A stretch of 36,902 nucleotides of DNA, taken from contig NZ_LDRT01000125.1 in the NCBI RefSeq assembly GCF_001476655.1, forward strand, positions 1 to 36,902. Reading direction: 5' to 3'. The stretch is from Microbacterium testaceum. Lineage in GTDB: Bacteria > Actinomycetota > Actinomycetes > Actinomycetales > Microbacteriaceae. This document shows, piece after piece, positions 32,061 to 36,902 of the stretch. Position 1 is the stretch's first letter, and each line of letters opens with the position of its first letter. A program made the position numbers and the translations under genes. Below the pieces are notes generated by a model, which saw only the letters and a list, made by a program, of their open reading frames with translations, was not told where the DNA came from and ran no database searches.

Positions 32061-34121
32061 TCAGAAGCGACCACCTCCGCGGCGCGACCGGCCGCCGCCG
32101 CTGCTGCGCGAGCCGCCCGAGCGCATACCGCCGCCCCCCGAGCGCGACCGCGATCCGCCGGAACGGCTACCGGAACCGCCGCCGGAACCGCCGCCGAACC
32201 CGCCGCCGAAACTCCCGCCGAACCCGCCGCCGAAGCCCCCGCGTGGCCGTGACCCTCCGCCGAGGAGAGAGTTGACGGCGATGCCGCCCAGGATCGCTCC
32301 CAGCATGTCGGTGCCACCACCCGACGCGCCGCCGAAGCCCCCGACGTCGTTCTGCGCGAGAGAACCGGCTTCGCTCGAGAGGTGCACGGCGCGCTGCGCG
32401 AGCGTCAGCGCCGCCGCGGGATCGCTCGCGCGCAGCTGCTCGGCCTGGACGAGCGCCGCTCCGGCCTCGGCCAAGCGGGTGCGGGCCGTGGGCCCGACCG
32501 CTCCTCGCCGCGCGGCGATGAAGCTCTCGGTCGACGAGACCTGCGCCCGGGCTTGGACGAGGGCGCTGTCGAGCTGCGAGGCGGCGCGCCGCTGCTGCTC
32601 CGCCTCGTCGCGCGCGGCGGCGAGCACCGCGTCGATCGTGGCGTTGGCCTGCTCGAGGGTCGCGAGCGCGGCGAGCGGATCCGACCTCTCGCCGCCGAGC
32701 GACGCGCGCGCGGTGTTGCGCTGGGCGGTCGCCGCGGCCACCGCCCCCGCGATCCGGCCGTCCGGGTCGGGGAGCGCGCCGGCCGCGGCGATGTCGCCGT
32801 CGATCTCGGCGGCGAGATCGGTCGAGCGGCGCTCCGCCGTGGTGAGGTCGGCGGCGAGGGTCGAGATCGCTTTCTCGAGGGTCTCGGCCTGGCTCACGGC
32901 CGCCTGGCTCGCGCGCAGAGCGACAGCGGCGTCCCCGCGTTCCCCCGCGGCGAGAGCCGTCGAGGCCTCCGCCATCTGCTGCGCCGCCAGGTCGAGGCGG
33001 GCTCGGGCCTGCGTCGCGTTGTCCGACACGGGGGCGAGGGCGCTGTCGGCGTAACGCTGCCGCAGCCGCCCGAGTTCGGCGTCTGCCCCGGCAAGGGCCG
33101 CCGCCGCGGCGGCGTGCTGGTGCTGCACGCGAGCGAGAGCCTCGGGCGCCTCGGCCTCGAGGGCCCGGAGCTCGTCGAACGCCGCGGCCTTGGCATCCAG
33201 CGCGTCATCGGCGGAGGCGCACAGGCGAAGGATCTCGGTGTATCCGGCGCGACGCTGTTCGGGGGTCTCGGCCGTCTCGTCGTCGAGTTGCTGCGAAAGG
33301 GTGAAAGCCCGATCCAGGTCGGCCTTCGCCTTCGCCAGGACGTCGACGAACGGCGCGGCCGCTTCGTCGCCGAATTGGGCGCGCGCGAACCCGAGCTCTT
33401 GTTCGCTGTTCTTGATCGCGTCGTCGGTTGCGACGAGCGCCGATCCCGCGCGACGGGCGAGATCGTCGATGTCTTCGATCGGGGCGGCGGAGCCCCCGGA
33501 TGCCGCTCGCCGACGGCGCAGCCCGAACCACAGCAGGCCGCCCACGATGCCCAGCGCGAGGAGCACCAGGAGCACGATGAGACCGAAATCAGGACCGCTG
33601 CCCGCGGGCGTCGGTGGCGGGGGAGCGGGGGCCGCGCGCTCGGCGGCAGTGAGGCCGTCCGCGGCCTTCACGGCCGCGCCCGCCCAGTCGCCGCTCGCGA
33701 GCGCCGGCTGCACGAGATTCTGCTCGATGTCGGCCAGCTGGGTCGAGGTCAGGGCACCGTCGTCGACGTCTCCCGAGAGGTAGTACGCGCGGCCGGTCAC
33801 CGACACGGCGAGCAGGTACTGATGGGGGCCGAGGCTGTTGCGGTTCGCCGTCTCGTTGGCCCAGTCCGCGGCGGCTTCGGGCTCGGTGAACTCGTCGACG
33901 TACGCGACCCACATGTCGAAGCCGGTGTCGTTGGTGAGGCGCACGAGACGCGACTGCACCTCGGCCTCTTGCGCGTTGGTCAGCACGTCGGCCTGATCGA
34001 GGACGAAGCTCGACCCCAGCGCGGGCGGCGGCACGGCCGCGGCGGACAGCGGCCACCCGAGCACCCCGGCGACCAGCACGAGCAGAGCCACCGTCGCTCT
34101 TGCGGCACTGGGCTTTCGCAT
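32061..34121 (-). CDS. TPM-domain membrane protein with coiled coil and Gly-rich tail
   Basis: A 686-residue membrane protein. Residues 1-30 are a signal peptide. Residues about 36-162 form the TPM domain (VLDQADVLTNAQEAEVQSRL, DMWVAYVDEF, QYLLAVSVTGRAYYLSG). A Pro-rich linker precedes the membrane helix (about 180-200, LIVLLVLLALGIVGGLLWFG). A long Ala-rich coiled coil follows (about 215-600), then a Gly/Ser/Arg-rich tail from about 610 (GGFGGG repeats, ending RSRRGGGRF). TPM proteins are linked to membrane stress and photosystem maintenance and are often next to PspA. The ATG at 34121 has GGGGGAGGG directly upstream. A TATAGA/TAGAGT sequence at 34151-34158 may hold its -10 box. Confidence 0.92.
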   Translation of the reverse strand: MRKPSAARATVALLVLVAGVLGWPLSAAAVPPPALGSSFVLDQADVLTNAQEAEVQSRLVRLTNDTGFDMWVAYVDEFTEPEAAADWANETANRNSLGPHQYLLAVSVTGRAYYLSGDVDDGALTSTQLADIEQNLVQPALASGDWAGAAVKAADGLTAAERAAPAPPPPTPAGSGPDFGLIVLLVLLALGIVGGLLWFGLRRRRAASGGSAAPIEDIDDLARRAGSALVATDDAIKNSEQELGFARAQFGDEAAAPFVDVLAKAKADLDRAFTLSQQLDDETAETPEQRRAGYTEILRLCASADDALDAKAAAFDELRALEAEAPEALARVQHQHAAAAAALAGADAELGRLRQRYADSALAPVSDNATQARARLDLAAQQMAEASTALAAGERGDAAVALRASQAAVSQAETLEKAISTLAADLTTAERRSTDLAAEIDGDIAAAGALPDPDGRIAGAVAAATAQRNTARASLGGERSDPLAALATLEQANATIDAVLAAARDEAEQQRRAASQLDSALVQARAQVSSTESFIAARRGAVGPTARTRLAEAGAALVQAEQLRASDPAAALTLAQRAVHLSSEAGSLAQNDVGGFGGASGGGTDMLGAILGGIAVNSLLGGGSRPRGGFGGGFGGSFGGGFGGGSGGGSGSRSGGSRSRSGGGGMRSGGSRSSGGGRSRRGGGRF

Positions 34122-34217
34122 CCCTCCCCCTTCGGCAGCCGGACCCGACCACTCTATAAACGACCTCCGACACCGGGGTAGGAGCGGCGCGTCCGCTCTC
34201 CGCGCACGGGAGCCCCG

Positions 34218-34223
34218 CATAGG
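34218..34223 (+). promoter_or_regulatory. -10 box of the DUF3097 gene
   Basis: TAGGCT lies 26 bp before the ATG at 34249, which also has GGAGG nine bases upstream, so this message should carry a leader. Confidence 0.4.
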
Positions 34224-34248
34224 CTCGGACGCTCGGAGGTACAGCACC

Positions 34249-35082
34249 ATGGACGACCGTTACGGCACCGACGTGCTCGCGCGCGGCTGGCGCGACGCCG
34301 GACGCATCACGCCCGCTGAGGTGGCGGCATCCGTCGATCTCGTGGTCGAGGTCGCGGGCACCGACTACGTCGGCGCGGTGACCCGCATCGAGGGGATGAA
34401 CGTCGAGCTCGAGGACCGCTTCGGCAAGCGCCGGCTCTTCCCCCTCGGCGGTGGCTTCCTCGTCGACGGCAAGCCGATCGTCCTGAAGGCTCCGGCCGCC
34501 GCGGCGAAGGGGCGTACGCGCACGGCCTCCGGCTCGTTCGCGGTCGAGGACCAGCGCGCGCGCACCGCCCGCGCGAGCCGCATCTTCGTCGAGGGCAAGC
34601 ACGACGCCGAGCTCGTCGAGAAGGTCTGGGGTGCCGACCTGCGCGCCGAGGGCGTCGTCGTGGAGTTCCTCGAGGGCGTCGACCTGCTCGAAGAGAAGCT
34701 GGATGCCGAGCCCCCCACCGCCGAGCGACGCTACGGCGTGCTTGTGGACCACCTCGTGCCGAACTCGAAGGAGTCGCGCATCGCCGAGAAGATCGCGCGC
34801 GGCCGGCACGGCGCCCACGTGCGCATCGTCGGCCACCCCTTCGTCGACGTGTGGCAGTGCGTCACCCCGCGCGCCCTCGGCATCGCCGCGTGGCCCGAGG
34901 TGCCCCGCGGCATCGAGTGGAAGGTCGGCGTCTGCCGCGCCCTCGGCTGGCCCGCCGAGGAGCAGGCCGACACGGCCCGCGCGTGGCAGCACATCCTGTC
35001 GAAGGTCACCACGTTTCGCGACCTCGAACCGGCCCTGCTCGGCCGCGTCGAGGAGCTCATCGACTTCGTGACGGTCCCGTGA
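34249..35082 (+). CDS. DUF3097 family protein
   Basis: A 277-residue conserved actinobacterial protein of unknown function. Its N-terminal half (DYVGAVTRIEGMNVELEDRFGKRRLFPLGGGFLVDGKPIVL) looks like a small beta-barrel. The rest (RIFVEGKHDAELVEKVWGADLRAEGVVVEFLEGVDLL, VDHLVPNSKESRIAEKI, GHPFVDVWQCVTPRALGI) resembles a TOPRIM-type fold because of the FVEGKHDAEL and DHLVPNSKE acidic motifs (inference). The ATG at 34249 has GGAGG nine bases upstream. It is divergent from the TPM gene and precedes trmB by 104 bp. Confidence 0.9.
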   Translation: MDDRYGTDVLARGWRDAGRITPAEVAASVDLVVEVAGTDYVGAVTRIEGMNVELEDRFGKRRLFPLGGGFLVDGKPIVLKAPAAAAKGRTRTASGSFAVEDQRARTARASRIFVEGKHDAELVEKVWGADLRAEGVVVEFLEGVDLLEEKLDAEPPTAERRYGVLVDHLVPNSKESRIAEKIARGRHGAHVRIVGHPFVDVWQCVTPRALGIAAWPEVPRGIEWKVGVCRALGWPAEEQADTARAWQHILSKVTTFRDLEPALLGRVEELIDFVTVP

Positions 35083-35108
35083 GCGGCCGCAAGCGCGCCC
35101 TCTCGCGC

Positions 35109-35164
35109 GAGTCGCCAGAATCTGTCGCTTCCGCATCGGCGAAGCGACAAGAAATGGCGAGTCA
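35109..35164. repeat. Imperfect inverted repeat between DUF3097 and trmB
   Basis: TGTCGCTT (35123-35130) pairs with AAGCGACA (35142-35149), and TCGCCA (35112-35117) with TGGCGA (35155-35160), with mismatches between. It stands just upstream of the trmB -10 box and could be a hairpin terminator of the DUF3097 message or a regulatory site. Confidence 0.55.
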
Positions 35165-35173
35165 CGCGGCGGA

Positions 35174-35179
35174 TAGCCT
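35174..35179 (+). promoter_or_regulatory. -10 box, leaderless-type (trmB)
   Basis: TAGCCT ends seven bases before the ATG at 35187. Confidence 0.45.
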
Positions 35180-35186
35180 GGAAGAC

Positions 35187-35912
35187 ATGGATGCCGCCGC
35201 CCCCGTGTTCCGCGACAAGCCGGTGTCGTTCGTCCGGCGCAGCGGCCGCATGTCCGAGGCGCAGGACCGCGCCTGGTCAGAGCTGTCGCCGTTCTACCTG
35301 CTGCCGGTCGAGCGCGCCGCGGCCGCGACGAGCGTGAAGGCCGGAACCGCGATCGACCCCGCGGCCGTGTACGGCCGCGCGGCGCGGCTCGTCGTCGAGA
35401 TCGGCTCGGGGCAGGGGCACCAGATCGTCTCGGCCGCCGCCGCCGACCCCGACACCGACTTCCTCGCCGTCGAGGTCTTCACCGCGGGTCTGGCCCGCAC
35501 GATGCTCGACGCCGATCGCGAGGGCGTGAAGAACCTGCGACTGGTCGAGGCGAACGCGCCGGAGGCGCTCGAGCACCTGCTGCCCGCGGCATCCGTCGAC
35601 GAACTGTGGGTGTTCTTCCCCGACCCCTGGCACAAGAACAAGCACACCAAACGCCGTCTCGTCGCCCCCGACTTCGCGCGCATCGCGGCCCAAGCGCTCC
35701 GCCCCGGCGGCACCCTGCGCCTCGCGACCGACTGGCAGGACTACGCCGATCAGATGCGCGACGTCCTCGACGCCGCCCCCGGCTTCGAGCGGGCGTTCGC
35801 GGGGGAGTGGGCCGAGCGCTTCGAGGGGCGCGTGCTCACCGCGTTCGAGCGCAAAGGTCTGCGCGTCGGCCGCGACATCCGCGACCTGACGTACACGCGG
35901 GTATCGCCGTGA
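35187..35912 (+). CDS. trmB: tRNA (guanine-N7)-methyltransferase
   Basis: Methylates G46 in the variable loop of tRNAs with S-adenosylmethionine. The 241-residue protein has the SAM-binding motif VVEIGSGQGHQIV (about 69-81), the acidic strand LAVEVF, VEANAPEALEHLLP, and the catalytic/substrate motif LWVFFPDPWHKNKHTKRRLV (PDPW about 145-148). RLATDWQDYADQM is in the C-terminal part. All TrmB hallmarks are present and length is normal. The ATG at 35187 follows a TAGCCT box by seven bases. Its stop overlaps the next gene by four bases. Confidence 0.96.
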   Translation: MDAAAPVFRDKPVSFVRRSGRMSEAQDRAWSELSPFYLLPVERAAAATSVKAGTAIDPAAVYGRAARLVVEIGSGQGHQIVSAAAADPDTDFLAVEVFTAGLARTMLDADREGVKNLRLVEANAPEALEHLLPAASVDELWVFFPDPWHKNKHTKRRLVAPDFARIAAQALRPGGTLRLATDWQDYADQMRDVLDAAPGFERAFAGEWAERFEGRVLTAFERKGLRVGRDIRDLTYTRVSP

Positions 35913-36769
35913 CCGCGCACACCGCGGTGCCGGTGCGCGAGCGTTCCACGTGGACGCCGAAGCTCATCCCGGCGCTCGCGGTGTGCCTCGCCGCCCCGGT
36001 GCTGTTCGTCGTTCAGATCGTGTGGCTCGGGTGGATCCTGCTCGCCCTCGCCGTGGCATCCGCCGTTCTCGTCGATCGCCGCAACGGCGTCGCCCTCGCC
36101 CGCTCCGACGAGCCGAGCATCGCCCGCGACATCTCGCTCGTCGCTGCGGGTCAGTTCATCGTCAGTCTCATCCCGCTGCACGCCGAGCTCGACGACGCGG
36201 CCTTCGTGCGGTTCACGCTCGCCCTCGGCGGGGCGGTCGTCGTGCCGTACGCGATCTCGCGCTTCGTCTACCGGGATCGTGCGATCTCGTTCCCCTGGCG
36301 CGGCGGCGGACGCTGGACCTGGTGGCAGTGGGCGTGGCTGGCGGGCGTCATCGTGCTCGGCTACCTGATCCTGCCGTTCTACTTCATCACCTCCGGCGTC
36401 TACACGAACTGGCCCGAGGTGACCACCCCCGACCTCATCGCCCGCCTCTTCGTGGGGGTCGGTGCGGTGGGCATCTGGGACGAGCTCTTCTTCATCTGCA
36501 CGGTCTTCGTCCTGCTCCGCCGCCACTTCCCCGATCTGACCGCCAACCTGCTGCAGGCGGTCGTGTTCGTGTCGTTCCTGTGGGAGCTCGGCTATCAGGC
36601 CTGGGGGCCGTTCCTGACGGTGCCGTTCGCGATCGTGCAGGGCTTCCTCTTCCTCAAGACGCGCTCGCTCTGGTACGTCGTGACGGTGCACCTGCTCTTC
36701 GACGCGGTCGTCTTCGGCGTGCTCGTGCACGCGCACAACCCCGGCGCGGCATCCGTCTTCCTCCTCTGA
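35909..36769 (+). CDS. CPBP-family intramembrane protein with degenerate first motif
   Basis: A 286-residue protein with about eight hydrophobic segments, resembling the CPBP (CAAX protease/bacteriocin-processing) family. Where active members have EExxxR, this one has WDELFFICTVFVLLRR with a single Glu. The later HxxxD motif is present as VHLLFDAV. Loss of the second Glu could mean an inactive homologue or a different metal site. The GTG at 35909 overlaps the trmB stop (GTGA), so the two are coupled. A GGATGCC-containing hairpin spans its stop codon. Confidence 0.78.
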   Translation: MTAHTAVPVRERSTWTPKLIPALAVCLAAPVLFVVQIVWLGWILLALAVASAVLVDRRNGVALARSDEPSIARDISLVAAGQFIVSLIPLHAELDDAAFVRFTLALGGAVVVPYAISRFVYRDRAISFPWRGGGRWTWWQWAWLAGVIVLGYLILPFYFITSGVYTNWPEVTTPDLIARLFVGVGAVGIWDELFFICTVFVLLRRHFPDLTANLLQAVVFVSFLWELGYQAWGPFLTVPFAIVQGFLFLKTRSLWYVVTVHLLFDAVVFGVLVHAHNPGAASVFLL

Positions 36770-36781
36770 TCCCGGATGCCG
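36747..36781 (+). terminator. Hairpin spanning the stop of the CPBP-family gene
   Basis: Perfect 9-bp arms CGGCATCCG (36747-36755) and CGGATGCCG (36773-36781) with a 17-base loop that contains the TGA. No T-tract follows. Confidence 0.4.
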
Positions 36782-36782
36782 A

Positions 36783-36902
36783 GCCCCGGCGATCCGTACG
36801 TGTCGGCGGCGCTGCCCCGGCGCTCCGCACGTGTCGCCGCCGCTGCCCCGGCGCTCCGTACGCGTCGCCGCCGCTGCACCGACGCTCCGCACGTGTCGCC
36901 GC
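36783..36902. repeat. 31-bp tandem repeat, four copies to the window edge
   Basis: Units begin at 36783, 36814, 36845 and 36876 with GCCCCGG or the variant GCACCGA, followed by CGCTCCGCACGTGTCGCC-like sequence. There are no spacers, so this is a plain tandem array. It continues beyond the window. Confidence 0.85.

Noticed and set aside
36783..36902. Possible CRISPR array
   Set aside because: The 31-bp units are contiguous with no unique spacers, and no cas gene is present.
1..36902. tRNA genes, insertion sequences, prophage or integrative element
   Set aside because: No T-loop-like GGTTCGAATCC sequence, transposase or integrase motif was seen on either strand, and gene style is uniform.

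Overview
The window is very GC-rich, gene-dense DNA typical of a high-GC Gram-positive actinobacterium. The protein repertoire and sequence style point to Microbacteriaceae, probably Microbacterium or a close relative; this is inferred from gene style, not from a marker gene. It shows about 28 protein-coding genes, many 4-base stop/start overlaps, and many genes whose start codon lies 6-7 bases after a TANNNT -10 box (likely leaderless mRNAs). I saw no rRNA, tRNA, insertion sequence, prophage or CRISPR.

Layout. 1-170: GC-rich tandem repeats. 171-8630 (minus): a three-gene operon of a large Ala/Ser/Thr-rich lipoprotein with a Gly-rich linker, a membrane-anchored periplasmic-binding-protein-like protein, and a 1432-residue FHA plus three-ATPase FtsK/SpoIIIE protein of the EssC/EccC type. 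This looks like the envelope core of a type VII-like secretion system and is the most likely poorly described system here. 8810-10090 (plus): an MFS exporter. 10290-14359: methionine genes metX and metY (minus) flanking a DUF4259 protein and an SDR lacking the catalytic Tyr (plus). 14528-16394: a normal SDR and a membrane protein of unknown function. 16407-17906 (minus): a multidrug-type MFS transporter. 18036-19878 (plus): a xanthine/hypoxanthine-type phosphoribosyltransferase overlapping ung, then a GNAT acetyltransferase. 20123-21494 (minus): a protealysin-like M4 peptidase with an overlapping emfourin-type inhibitor. 21572-26894 (minus): a complete peptide-type ABC importer (binding protein, two permeases, two ATPases) ending in a winged-helix regulator, all tightly overlapped. 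27054-27971 (minus): an alpha/beta hydrolase. 28107-29323 (plus): an AhpD-like protein overlapping a tyrosine phosphatase. 29401-29865: a SIP-domain protein behind a DtxR/IdeR-like iron box. 29884-34121 (minus): an HExxH protein overlapping an arginase-family enzyme, then PspA and a TPM-domain membrane protein. 34249-36769 (plus): DUF3097, trmB and a CPBP-family membrane protein, followed by 31-bp tandem repeats.

Two DNA-level signals cut across the genes. The heptamer GGATGCC/GGCATCC occurs about 60 times by eye, on both strands, where base composition predicts about nine, and it forces otherwise rare codons (GAT, GCA). Several intergenic regions also hold long inverted repeats, two of them with perfect arms of 16-20 bp between convergent genes.
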